Shown one piece after another: positions 46,336-54,182 of a stretch of DNA of 64,000 bases. Each line of letters begins with the position of its first letter. The stretch's first letter is position 1. Under the pieces are notes generated by a model. That model searched no databases. It had not been told where the DNA came from and saw only the letters and a program-made list of their open reading frames with translations. This stretch comes from Methylotenera_A sp046598525 (lineage in GTDB: Bacteria; Pseudomonadota; Gammaproteobacteria; Burkholderiales; Methylophilaceae), in contig JBKJIJ010000021.1 in assembly GCA_046598525.1 (NCBI GenBank), forward strand, positions 13,249 to 77,248, given 5' to 3'. A program made the position numbers and the translations under genes.

Positions 46336-47494
46336 GAATAACCGTTTTATATTGCCAAGTTTATTAGAAGCACTCAGCTACTCTCCCGCTGTAGCATTGC
46401 TAGGCCCAAGGCAAGTAGGTAAAACAACGCTTGCATTTGAGGTTGGTAAGCATATAACTAAACCAACGTTATACCTCGATTTAGAATCTGAGCAAGATCG
46501 CGCAAAACTAGTCAACGCAGAGCTATATTTAAGCGGGCATCAAGACAAGCTCGTGATACTAGATGAAGTGCACCGCGCGCCTAACTTATTCCCGTTATTG
46601 CGCGGCTTAATAGACCAAGCTCGCCGTGCAAATAATGGCACATGCTTATATTTACTATTAGGCTCTGCCTCTTTAGATTTACTCAAGCAATCAGGCGAGA
46701 CACTAGCTGGACGTATCAGCTATATGGAGCTGCCTGCCTTTAATATCTTAGAAATTGACGCGCAGCAATCAGATGATTTATGGGTAAGAGGTGGTTTTCC
46801 CGATAGCTTTTTAGCTAAGACAGAAGTGCGAAGCTTGCGCTGGCGGCAAGACTTTATCCGCAGTTATTTAGAGCGAGATATTCCGCAATTTGGACCACGC
46901 ATCGCTACCGAAACGCTACGCCGTTTTTGGGGCATGCTTGCACATCACCAAGGTGGCTTATTAAATACGGCAGAGCTTGCGCGAAACTTAGGTGTGGATA
47001 ATAAAACCGCTGGTAGTTATTTAGAGTTATTAATCGATTTACTACTAGTTAGACGCTTGCCGCCTTGGCATGCCAATGTCGGCAAACGTCTTACCAAAGC
47101 CTCTAAAGTGTATGTTCGCGATAGCGGGCTTATTCATACGCTACTTAATATACCAGACAAAGAAACGCTGCTAGGCCACCCAATTGTGGGCAATAGCTGG
47201 GAGTGTTTTGTGATTGAAAATATACTCAACACCGCACCTGCAAACGTACAAGGTTACTTTTACCGAACCAGTGGCGGCGCCGAAATTGACTTGCTACTAG
47301 CATGGCCAAATGGTGACCTTTGGGCCATTGAGATTAAACGTAGCCTAAACCCAAAAATTGAACGTGGGTTTTACTCCGCCTGTGCAGATCTCAACCCAAC
47401 TCGAAAATTTGTAGTGTACCCAGCGCAAGAGCAATATCGTTTAGCTGAAGATATAACCGTTATTTCGCTTGTTGAAATTTGTCGGCTATTGTAA
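46334..47494 (+). CDS. AAA ATPase with DUF4143 domain
   Basis: A 386-residue protein. The N-terminal ATPase has Walker A GPRQVGKT (24-31) and Walker B LVILDEVHRAP (73-83). A winged-helix-like region leads to DUF4143 with YVRDSGLIHTLLNI, NSWECFVIENIL and YRTSGGAEIDLLLAW plus AIEIKRS, a PD-(D/E)XK-like pattern. The start is ATG 46334; a TTG 12 codons earlier is less likely. It sits between the RND pump and the EamA gene and looks inserted there. These proteins are widespread accessory genes of unknown function. Confidence 0.88.
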   Translation: MNNRFILPSLLEALSYSPAVALLGPRQVGKTTLAFEVGKHITKPTLYLDLESEQDRAKLVNAELYLSGHQDKLVILDEVHRAPNLFPLLRGLIDQARRANNGTCLYLLLGSASLDLLKQSGETLAGRISYMELPAFNILEIDAQQSDDLWVRGGFPDSFLAKTEVRSLRWRQDFIRSYLERDIPQFGPRIATETLRRFWGMLAHHQGGLLNTAELARNLGVDNKTAGSYLELLIDLLLVRRLPPWHANVGKRLTKASKVYVRDSGLIHTLLNIPDKETLLGHPIVGNSWECFVIENILNTAPANVQGYFYRTSGGAEIDLLLAWPNGDLWAIEIKRSLNPKIERGFYSACADLNPTRKFVVYPAQEQYRLAEDITVISLVEICRLL

Positions 47495-47508
47495 ATACAT
47501 TAACTTAA

Positions 47509-47580
47509 ACACTCATTTTAGTAGTGGTATCAGCGGTGTATTCGTTGGTAATAAGCAGGATGCAACGGTTTATTTTTTAG
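47509..47580 (+). pseudogene. Relic of an RND permease C-terminus
   Basis: One frame reads TLILVVVSAVYSLVISR and continues a few codons to TAG at 47578. The intact RND permease upstream ends with LLTLVVVPAVYSLAMGA at the matching place. A 12-base stretch, GCGGTGTATTCG, is identical in both. A stop lies directly upstream, so it is a fragment of about 23 codons. It overlaps the 3' end of the EamA gene on the other strand. Confidence 0.55.
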
Positions 47581-48505
47581 CTAAACTAATAACCAAAACC
47601 CCCACTAAAACAAATAGCGTTCCAGCTATTTGTAGCCACGTTATTTGTTCGCCTAAAAAAACATAAGCAAGAAATACGGTCGAAACTGGTCCAACAGAGC
47701 TGATTAACGCGGCTTTGCTGCTGCCAATTTTATGTATACCCACGTTGAGAAAAATGGCAGGTAGTACGGTGGCAACAATCGCCATTAACAAGCTTAACCA
47801 ATATACTGGTGTTGGTAAATTGAATATAGTCACTGGGTGCGACGTGCTTGCATAATGCGCAGCACTGGCTGCAGTGGCGGCCAACATGGTGTAAGCGGTA
47901 AAGGCTAATGCGCCAATGCGTGGAATCAACTGGCCGCTCACAATTAAATAGGCGGCATAAGTAATAGCGCTAGCCGCCACCAAACCTGCACCTAGCATGG
48001 TTTCTGCCGAATCAGTTTTAAGCAAAAATACATCATGGCCAACCACCAAAGCCACACCCGCATAAGTTAATAATATTGCAAAGTAAGCACGCTTTCCTAC
48101 GCGCTGCTTGAATAATAGCGCGCTTATAATCACCACGATTGTCGGATAAATGTACAAGATAATGCGCTCTAATCCTGCTGTGACGTAAGCCAAGCCTTCA
48201 AAATCTAGCAACATTGGTGCGTAACCGCCAAGTACGCCTAATACGGCAATAATGCCAGCATCTCGACTGGTTATTTTGGGTGTTGCTGCCGAAGTACGCA
48301 CCCAAAATGCTAATGCAATAAAAAATGGTGCAGAAAACGCCATTCTTAATGCAATAAGCGTAGAAGCATCAACTGTAAATGGCGCGCTTTGTGCATAAGC
48401 AAGTTTCACCATAACCGCTTTAGACGATACAGTAATTGCAGCGGCCAACACCATCAATGCCCCTATTAAGGCATTGCGAGCAGCTTGTTTAGTTTGAGAT
48501 TGCAT
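47570..48505 (-). CDS. EamA-family (DMT) transporter
   Basis: Ten-helix drug/metabolite transporter, 311 residues, with two EamA repeats (first ends near YFAILLTYAGVALVVGHD, second near LQIAGTLFVLVGVLVI). Known relatives export amino acids or metabolites. I place the start at ATG 48505, with AAGGG about 7 bases upstream. That ribosome site lies in one arm of a hairpin, and a Leu-rich leader ORF stands upstream, so synthesis is probably controlled at translation. The substrate may be a branched-chain amino acid, but that is inference only. Confidence 0.9.
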   Translation of the reverse strand: MQSQTKQAARNALIGALMVLAAAITVSSKAVMVKLAYAQSAPFTVDASTLIALRMAFSAPFFIALAFWVRTSAATPKITSRDAGIIAVLGVLGGYAPMLLDFEGLAYVTAGLERIILYIYPTIVVIISALLFKQRVGKRAYFAILLTYAGVALVVGHDVFLLKTDSAETMLGAGLVAASAITYAAYLIVSGQLIPRIGALAFTAYTMLAATAASAAHYASTSHPVTIFNLPTPVYWLSLLMAIVATVLPAIFLNVGIHKIGSSKAALISSVGPVSTVFLAYVFLGEQITWLQIAGTLFVLVGVLVISLAKK

Positions 48506-48509
48506 ATTA

Positions 48510-48529
48510 GAGCCCTTAATTATGGGCTC
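48510..48529 (-). promoter_or_regulatory. Hairpin that hides the EamA ribosome site
   Basis: GAGCCC and GGGCTC pair over 6 bp with an 8-base loop. The AAGGG (48517-48513) serving the ATG at 48505 is largely within this arm. The same GGGCTC also occurs within hairpin 1 (leader ORF end), giving a rival partner for GAGCCC. Confidence 0.6.
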
Positions 48530-48549
48530 AAGGGGAAGGGTGTAACGAA

Positions 48550-48624
48550 TCAACCGCGGAGAGCCCGCGGTTGCATAAAATTTACGACAAGCAACAACCG
48601 CAGCAAGTAATGGCTAGTAGCCAT
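48550..48624 (-). CDS. Leucine-rich leader peptide, 24 codons
   Basis: Begins MATSHYLLRLLLVVNF and ends QPRALRG before TGA. Five Leu codons fall within six positions (TTG CTG CGG TTG TTG CTT), followed by two Val codons. Its last eight codons are the hairpin 1 stem. The layout is that of an attenuation leader peptide. There is no clear SD before the ATG, so translation is unproven. Confidence 0.5.
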   Translation of the reverse strand: MATSHYLLRLLLVVNFMQPRALRG

Positions 48625-48687
48625 AATGCGTTACGGTTAATGACCGCAAAGGCGGTTATGTATTTGCTGTTTATCATAAGGCTGGGA

Positions 48688-48716
48688 ATTCTACGCGGAT
48701 GTTATTGGACGGTCAA
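48688..48716 (-). promoter_or_regulatory. Sigma-70-type promoter of the EamA leader
   Basis: TTGACC (48716-48711), exactly 17 bases, then TAGAAT (48693-48688); each box is 5 of 6 against consensus. A start near 48681 would give a 5' leader of about 175 bases. Confidence 0.65.
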
Positions 48717-48722
48717 ACCTCA

Positions 48723-49262
48723 TTAAGCTCGGCTAGCAACCAACTTAGCCAAATACTCTAAATTAAGCCCTTCCAGTTTTGGCTGCCATAAATCTGGTTT
48801 TACAGGAAAATCTATAAACTCACCCGTGCGCTGGTAGCCAAGCCGCTCGTAAAAGTCAATAAGCTCGTGCCGTATAGAAATAACGGCCATATGAAACCCT
48901 ACCACGCGCCATTCTCTAGCTGTCATGGCTTCTGCGGCTTGAATCATGGTGGTGCCGTGGCCTTTGTTTTGCAGGGTGGGTTTTACGGCTATCATGCCAA
49001 GGTGGGCGATATTTCTGCCGTGGGCGTCTTGCTTCTCACAGCTAATGGTGGCCACAATTTGATCGCGCAAAACACCCACCAACACAAATGCATCTTCATG
49101 TTTAATCATGCTGGCGACTTCTTGCGTGGTGGTGCGTAAGCCATCTAGAATATCCGCTTCGGTGGTCCAGCCTGCGCGGCTGCTTTCACCGCGATAGGCA
49201 GAGTTGATAAGGGCAGCAATATCTTGCGCGTCGACTAGTTCGGCTTTATGAAAATGTAGCAT
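48723..49262 (-). CDS. GNAT-family N-acetyltransferase
   Basis: A 179-residue acetyltransferase. The acetyl-CoA site is in IAHLGMIAVKPTLQNKGHGTTMIQAAE (Q/RxxGxG/A-like pattern), followed by YERLGYQRTGEFIDFP at the C terminus. It starts 24 bases after the dicarboxylate symporter gene on the same strand. The substrate is unknown; the link to the EamA gene downstream is positional only, because that gene has its own promoter. Confidence 0.85.
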   Translation of the reverse strand: MLHFHKAELVDAQDIAALINSAYRGESSRAGWTTEADILDGLRTTTQEVASMIKHEDAFVLVGVLRDQIVATISCEKQDAHGRNIAHLGMIAVKPTLQNKGHGTTMIQAAEAMTAREWRVVGFHMAVISIRHELIDFYERLGYQRTGEFIDFPVKPDLWQPKLEGLNLEYLAKLVASRA

Positions 49263-49286
49263 GCTAATTCTGAGTATTTTCTCTGA

Positions 49287-50534
49287 CTATTTATTGACTA
49301 ATTTTTGAACAACAAGGCTGCCAATCATATCGCCCTGCACATTAACGGTGGTGCGTATGGTGTCTAGCAGCCTGTCAATTGGTAGCAAAATCGCAATTGC
49401 TTCGGCAGGCAAACCCACACTTTGCAGCACCATCACCATGGTCACCATGCCTGCGCTGGGAATGCCCGGCGCGCCGATGGCGGCTATCATGGCGGTGACG
49501 AATACAATTAATTGCTGGGTTAGATTCAAATCAATGCCGACTAAATTGGCAATAAATAAAGCCGCTGCCGCTTCATATAAAGCCGTTCCGTCCATATTTA
49601 CGGTAGCGCCAAGCGGCACTACAAAGCCTGCTATTTCTGGCTTCACATGCAAATGCTGTGTGGTACAGCGCATGGTGACAGGCAGTGTGGCGCTGCTGGA
49701 GCTAGTGGCGAAGGCGGTAATCAGCGCCTCACGCGCGCCGCGCCAAAACCACAATGGCGTTTTGCCGGTGATTAAATACAGCAATAGCGGCAATATCACC
49801 ACGCCATGCAGCAATGTGGTGCCAACCACCACGGTCATAAATTTGGCCATGGTGCCCAGCATGGCGGTATCTTGAGTAGCAATTAACTTAATTAATAAAG
49901 CCGCAATGCCAAACGGCGCCAGCACCATCACCCAGCCTACAATGCGCATGGTCAACTCTAAGCCTTCTTGCAATAAGCCTAAAATATTCTTATATCGCTC
50001 ACCGCCCACCACTAGCGCAATGCCTAGAATCAGCGCAAATATCACCACAGCCAGCACATTTCCCGTTGCTAATGCCGCAAAAGGATTCATAAATAAGCCA
50101 TGCAAAAATTGCGCAAAAAATTCGGGTAGCGGTAACTGTTGCGCTTGAAAATTTTGCATAGAATCAGCAAACATGGCGATTTGCACGCCAGCGCCTGGCT
50201 TGAAATAATTGCTGGCAAACATGCCTAAGGCAATGGCAATGGCCATGGTGAATGCAAAGAACACTAACGTGGTGACCCACACGCGGTGCATTTGGCTGTG
50301 TTGGCGCAAATTGGCAATGCCTACCGCAATACTGCAAAAAACCAGCGGGATTAAAATCATCTTGAGCAAATCGATAAACAGTGTGCCGATTAGACCCGAT
50401 GCGTATAAACCGCCTTTGACTAGATTATTTTCTGCGCCTAAGCCGTGAAAATATAAGCCGATTAAGATGCCAAACACTGCGCCGATAAGGATTTGTAGAT
50501 TAAGGCTGGGTAGTTTCATGGCAAGCAGTTTCAT
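49287..50534 (-). CDS. Dicarboxylate/amino acid:cation symporter (DAACS)
   Basis: GltP/DctA-family uptake protein, about 415 residues. The reentrant-loop serine motif SSSSATLPVTMRC and GATVNMDGTALYEAAAALF are clear, and IGAPGIPSAGMVTMVMVLQSVGLP marks the second reentrant loop. The reading frame extends upstream through a REP repeat (MDSRLRGNDD), which is not coding. I place the start at ATG 50534; ATG 50519 is also possible. Substrate could be a C4-dicarboxylate, glutamate or aspartate. Confidence 0.9.
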   Translation of the reverse strand: MKLLAMKLPSLNLQILIGAVFGILIGLYFHGLGAENNLVKGGLYASGLIGTLFIDLLKMILIPLVFCSIAVGIANLRQHSQMHRVWVTTLVFFAFTMAIAIALGMFASNYFKPGAGVQIAMFADSMQNFQAQQLPLPEFFAQFLHGLFMNPFAALATGNVLAVVIFALILGIALVVGGERYKNILGLLQEGLELTMRIVGWVMVLAPFGIAALLIKLIATQDTAMLGTMAKFMTVVVGTTLLHGVVILPLLLYLITGKTPLWFWRGAREALITAFATSSSSATLPVTMRCTTQHLHVKPEIAGFVVPLGATVNMDGTALYEAAAALFIANLVGIDLNLTQQLIVFVTAMIAAIGAPGIPSAGMVTMVMVLQSVGLPAEAIAILLPIDRLLDTIRTTVNVQGDMIGSLVVQKLVNK

Positions 50535-50576
50535 GGCAGTTATCTTCAATGCAATTAAAGTATGAATATCACAATC

Positions 50577-50654
50577 GTCATTCCCGCGCAGGCGGGAATC
50601 CATGCTGACCTTGATTTAAACCTTAAAATGGATTCCCGCTTGCGCGAGAATGAC
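50577..50654. repeat. Inverted REP doublet (REPIN-like), rsmB/symporter gap
   Basis: Arms 50577-50603 and 50628-50654 are inverted copies, each folding on itself (ATTCCCGC with GCGGGAAT around GCAG or GCAA-like loops). The spacer is 24 bases. The core aligns base by base with the doublet at 17828-17941, with paired changes that keep the stems. It resembles the widespread ATTCCC-N-GGGAAT repeats of Neisseria and relatives. Confidence 0.8.
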
Positions 50655-50670
50655 AGTTCAAGGAGTTTGT

Positions 50671-52239
50671 TTACTCTTCAATAACTTTTGGTTTGGCTAC
50701 CTTGTCTTTTACTACCTTAGCTTTTACCACTTTTTCTTTAACTGGCTTTTCTTTTACTACTTCTTCTTTTATTGCTTTTTCTTTGATAACTTTTTCTTTA
50801 ACCGCTTTTGGCTTTGCAGCGGCTTTTACCGTTTTTAATGCAGGCTCAATTTCCGCTTCTGTTTCTGCTTCCGCCTCATCCGCCACGGCGGCTTTAATGT
50901 GCTCAATTAGCTCGGCGGCTTCTTGTACAATTTCGGCTGACATTTTTACCACATTGTCAGACGGATTTGCTTTTTCAAATACAGCGGCAAAAAAGCCATC
51001 GGTGCCATGCAAATGTGGCAATAGTTTTAAATAATCGCCAGTATCCAGCTTTATTTGCTGATGACTTAATACCGTGTTGGCGGGTACTAATTTAAAATCA
51101 GGATTTGCAGCCAAAAACGCTTCGGCAATCGCTTCGTTTTCATCTTTTAATAAGCTGCAAGTGGCGTAAATTAAGCGGCCACCTGTTTTAGTTAGCTTGG
51201 CTGCGCGCGCCAAAATATTGGTTTGTTTGATATTAAGCTCTGCAATATCGGCATCTTCAAAACGCCATTTTAAATCAGGGTTACGGCGCAGCGTGCCAAA
51301 ACCGCTACATGGCGCATCCACTAGCACACGGTCAAACTTACCATTTAAGCGCTTTAATTTAGGATCATTTTCAGAGCTGATGACTTGCGCGTGCAAATTG
51401 GATAAACCAGAACGTTTAAGGCGTTTGCCTAAGTTAAATAAGCGTTTTTCAGAGATATCAAACGCATATAAACGGCCTGTGTTTTTCATTAAAGCGCCGA
51501 TTGCTAACGTTTTTCCGCCTGCGCCTGCACAAAAATCGGCCACCATTTGGCCGCGCTTTGGCGCAACCAAATACGCCAATAACTGGCTGCCTTCGTCTTG
51601 CACTTCAATCTTGCCAGCTTCAAATAGCACATGCTTGCTAATATTTAACCGCGCGCCCATGCGAATGCCAATGGGCGAATGTGGCGTTACTTCTATCACA
51701 TTATCTTTAATGGTATTTTCGGCCAGCATGCGCGCCAATACTTCTTCGCGCGTGCCTTTAATGGTATTTACGCGCAAATCTAGCGCGGCTTGATCAAACA
51801 TACTGCGGCAAATGGTCAGCGCTTCGGCTTCACCATATTGCGCCACTAGCTTGTTCCAAAGCCAATCGCGCACATCCGCCTGCACAGGCAGCGGAAAATC
51901 TTGCGTCGATTTAGCTTTAATCGAATGCGCCCACTCGGTTTGTTGCTCATTTAAAATAGGCTCTAATTCGCGGATGCTTTTGCCTTGCACGCGCAATAAC
52001 CACGCCAAAATCAGCTTACGCGCATCATCTGGGTCGTTTGCTTCATTCGCCGTTACCGCGCTTAAATAGCGCAATCGGCGCAAAACCCCATAGACACTCT
52101 CAGCCACAAACGCGCGGTCTTTGGTGCCCAGTTCACGATTATTGCGAAAAAAATCGCCTAATTTGGCATCGGCTGGGCTATTAAAATCCAGCAGATTAGT
52201 GAGTAGCATGGCGGCTTGGCGCAGTAAATTTGGGGTCAT
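50671..52239 (-). CDS. RsmB/NOP-family RNA m5C methyltransferase with charged tail
   Basis: SAM-dependent RNA cytosine-5 methyltransferase, 522 residues. An N-terminal RsmB-type helical domain (1-160) precedes the catalytic core with VADFCAGAGGKTLAIGALM, VDAPCSGFGTLRRNPDLKWR (motif IV Cys) and LIYATCSLLKDENE (motif VI Cys). The C-terminal 100 residues are unusual: an acidic stretch, then about eight five-residue VKEK-type units (50674-50802). The core suggests 16S rRNA C967-type modification, but the exact target is not certain. Confidence 0.88.
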   Translation of the reverse strand: MTPNLLRQAAMLLTNLLDFNSPADAKLGDFFRNNRELGTKDRAFVAESVYGVLRRLRYLSAVTANEANDPDDARKLILAWLLRVQGKSIRELEPILNEQQTEWAHSIKAKSTQDFPLPVQADVRDWLWNKLVAQYGEAEALTICRSMFDQAALDLRVNTIKGTREEVLARMLAENTIKDNVIEVTPHSPIGIRMGARLNISKHVLFEAGKIEVQDEGSQLLAYLVAPKRGQMVADFCAGAGGKTLAIGALMKNTGRLYAFDISEKRLFNLGKRLKRSGLSNLHAQVISSENDPKLKRLNGKFDRVLVDAPCSGFGTLRRNPDLKWRFEDADIAELNIKQTNILARAAKLTKTGGRLIYATCSLLKDENEAIAEAFLAANPDFKLVPANTVLSHQQIKLDTGDYLKLLPHLHGTDGFFAAVFEKANPSDNVVKMSAEIVQEAAELIEHIKAAVADEAEAETEAEIEPALKTVKAAAKPKAVKEKVIKEKAIKEEVVKEKPVKEKVVKAKVVKDKVAKPKVIEE

Positions 52240-52262
52240 ATTGTTATCTTAAATATCTAAAG

Positions 52263-53399
52263 TTAATTGGGTGCTGGCCGTGACGTGTTAATGCGATTAG
52301 CGACTAATTCGTACACTTTACCGTTTTTTTCTGTTTTGCGAATTTTTACTGGCACATATTGATAATCCAACGCCAGCCAAAGCTCTGTTTTTTCATCAGA
52401 ATCTTCACTTTCGTGAAAAATATGAATGGTTTTAATCTCGCCCAGCGGGGTATTAATATTTTCTTCGCCACTAAAACTGTAATTATAACTGGTCAATTTT
52501 TTGCCTGTGGCAATACTAATTTGCATGCGCTCTAACGGCGCCACATACATAAATTGATACATAAAACTAAGCAAATCTTGTGCACCATCGCTAATTTCGG
52601 CGGTTTTGGTGCCTTTAGCTGTAATTAAATCCACTTTTTTAGCGGACCAATCAAATTTAGCCGTATAGGTTTTATCCACTTTACGGCCATATTGATACAC
52701 ATAATTACTTGGCTGCAAGCCAGTTTTAGTCAGCTGGCCTGTGCTAGTTTGCAGCAAATTAGCCACGATTAATGCCGCAATTCCATCTGGCTTAATCAAG
52801 CTGGTCAGTTGATATTGATTGCCACTGCTTAGATTAAAGATAATTTTAGCGCCACCCTCTTTTGCGCCGTCTATCTTTGTTCTCACATCAAAATCGGTTT
52901 CTACATACTGATATGCGTTTTCATTAATAACCGCGCCTTCATCCACAGATGGCGGCTCGGTTTCAACTATTTCGCTAGTTTCAGGTGGGGCTGCTGTGGC
53001 TGCTTGCTGATCTGGTTGCTGAATTGGCGGCGCTGTTAGTTCTGGCGCCACTGTTGGCAAATCACTAGGTATAAACTCGGCTGGCAGTGGCTCTAACACT
53101 TCATTTGGTTCTGCAATAACTTCATTTTTAGATACATCATTTTTAGATAAAGGTGCAGCAACTTTTTCACTAATTTTTGCTATTTTATCTTTAACAATCG
53201 CTTTATTATCAACTACTTTTTTAACCAATTTTGGCGCTTGCAATCTGGCTTCAATTGTATGAATTTCTGGCTTAGGGCTCGGTAAGCGCACATCAAAACC
53301 GCTCACCAAATAGACATGCACAATGGCCGATAAAACAAGGGCTAGCGCTAGTCTTTTAGTGCGGCGGTTTTGAATAAATTCGGCAACATTATTCCACAT
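52263..53399 (-). CDS. DUF3108 protein with TonB-like N-terminus
   Basis: A 378-residue protein. A single N-terminal membrane helix (about 17-35) is followed by a Pro/Lys/Glu-rich spacer (about 40-155), like TonB-type proteins. The C-terminal DUF3108 domain follows (YVETDFDVRTKIDGAKEGGAKI to LALDYQYVPVKIRKTEKNGKV). Its start lies inside the end of the upstream DUF3108 gene, an 11-base overlap, so the two are translationally coupled paralogues. Function is unknown; a periplasmic or envelope role is likely. Confidence 0.84.
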   Translation of the reverse strand: MWNNVAEFIQNRRTKRLALALVLSAIVHVYLVSGFDVRLPSPKPEIHTIEARLQAPKLVKKVVDNKAIVKDKIAKISEKVAAPLSKNDVSKNEVIAEPNEVLEPLPAEFIPSDLPTVAPELTAPPIQQPDQQAATAAPPETSEIVETEPPSVDEGAVINENAYQYVETDFDVRTKIDGAKEGGAKIIFNLSSGNQYQLTSLIKPDGIAALIVANLLQTSTGQLTKTGLQPSNYVYQYGRKVDKTYTAKFDWSAKKVDLITAKGTKTAEISDGAQDLLSFMYQFMYVAPLERMQISIATGKKLTSYNYSFSGEENINTPLGEIKTIHIFHESEDSDEKTELWLALDYQYVPVKIRKTEKNGKVYELVANRINTSRPAPN

Positions 53400-54096
53400 G
53401 TATTTTGGTTAAAGTTTGCTCAAAATTGGCACCTTTGTCATCCGTTAGCACATATTGCACAGGCAAATAATGCTGATCTTGTGCCAACCATAATTGCTTT
53501 TTATCGTCGCCCGCCGCTGGCATATTGGCAATATGCAACGTTTTAAATTGGGTATTGGCGGCGTTTAATTTTAAGCCGCGCGCCATCACTTTATATTGAT
53601 ATTGATCCAGTTTTTTACCGGTGGTTAAAGTCACATTAAACATTTTGCCAGCACGCGCTTTGGCTGGCATAAACATAAACTGGTAGGCATAACTGAGTAA
53701 ATCTTGCGATCCCTTTTCTAAGGCTTGCGTTCTAACTTCGCCTTTTACTTGCATATTCAGCGTTTTGTTAGCCCAATCAAAATCGGCTATTAGCGATTTC
53801 TTTTGATTATCACCTTGATGCAATTCAAAATGATTGGGCTTTAAGCCCTCTTTTGTAACGCTACCGCTGCTGCTTAATTTGCGCTCGCCCAAAAGCCCAT
53901 AAACGCCAATGCCTTTGGTAACCGATTCAATTTTGTATTGGCTGCCATCTTGGCTAAAATTTTCGACCACATTGGCAAATAGCTCACCATCGCGTTTTAC
54001 TTCATATTCAAGCTGAATTTTTTTGGGCGCGGCTTGCGCCGTTGCAACAAACATTGCTGCGCACAAAAAAATAATCCATTGGCTTTGCTTAATCAT
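53389..54096 (-). CDS. DUF3108 exported protein
   Basis: A 235-residue protein with a signal peptide (about 1-22, ending AQAA). Its mature DUF3108 domain runs from LEYEVKRDGELFANVVENFSQDG to LWLAQDQHYLPVQYVLTDDKGANF. The start is ATG 54096, with GGAA about 7 bases before it; a TTG four codons earlier is not needed. It shares the Q-DLLSYAYQFMF block with the next gene (QDLLSFMYQFMY), so the pair arose by duplication. Confidence 0.85.
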   Translation of the reverse strand: MIKQSQWIIFLCAAMFVATAQAAPKKIQLEYEVKRDGELFANVVENFSQDGSQYKIESVTKGIGVYGLLGERKLSSSGSVTKEGLKPNHFELHQGDNQKKSLIADFDWANKTLNMQVKGEVRTQALEKGSQDLLSYAYQFMFMPAKARAGKMFNVTLTTGKKLDQYQYKVMARGLKLNAANTQFKTLHIANMPAAGDDKKQLWLAQDQHYLPVQYVLTDDKGANFEQTLTKIHVE

Positions 54097-54182
54097 GTAC
54101 TTTTCCAAACGAGTGAATGAGGCTATTTAACGCGCAACATGCGCATGCGTTGTCTGGCTAAACAACTAGCCTTAAAACCAGC

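Larger units (their letters stand above)
48506..48722 (-). promoter_or_regulatory. Candidate attenuator leader of the EamA gene
   Basis: A 217-base region between the GNAT stop and EamA start holds, in order on the minus strand: a promoter (48716-48688), a small ACCGC/GCGGT hairpin (48656-48643), a Leu-rich leader ORF (48624-48550), hairpin 1 with a 9-bp stem (48573-48551) overlapping the ORF end, and hairpin 2 (48529-48510), whose second arm contains the AAGGG of EamA. GCGGTTG at 48601-48595, within the Leu codons, can pair with the first arm of hairpin 1, so alternative folds exist. Confidence 0.6.

Noticed and set aside
48585..48677. A second, overlapping 31-codon leader frame (MINSKYITAFAVINRN, ending with a CCGCC run)
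   Set aside because: Its ATG lies within a few bases of the predicted transcript start and has no SD. The Leu-rich frame fits the hairpins better, though a cysteine-sensing role is not fully excluded.
50535..50603. N-terminal extension of the symporter (MDSRLRGNDD and on)
   Set aside because: This is the translation of a REP arm, a well-known artefact; the real start lies downstream at 50534 or 50519.
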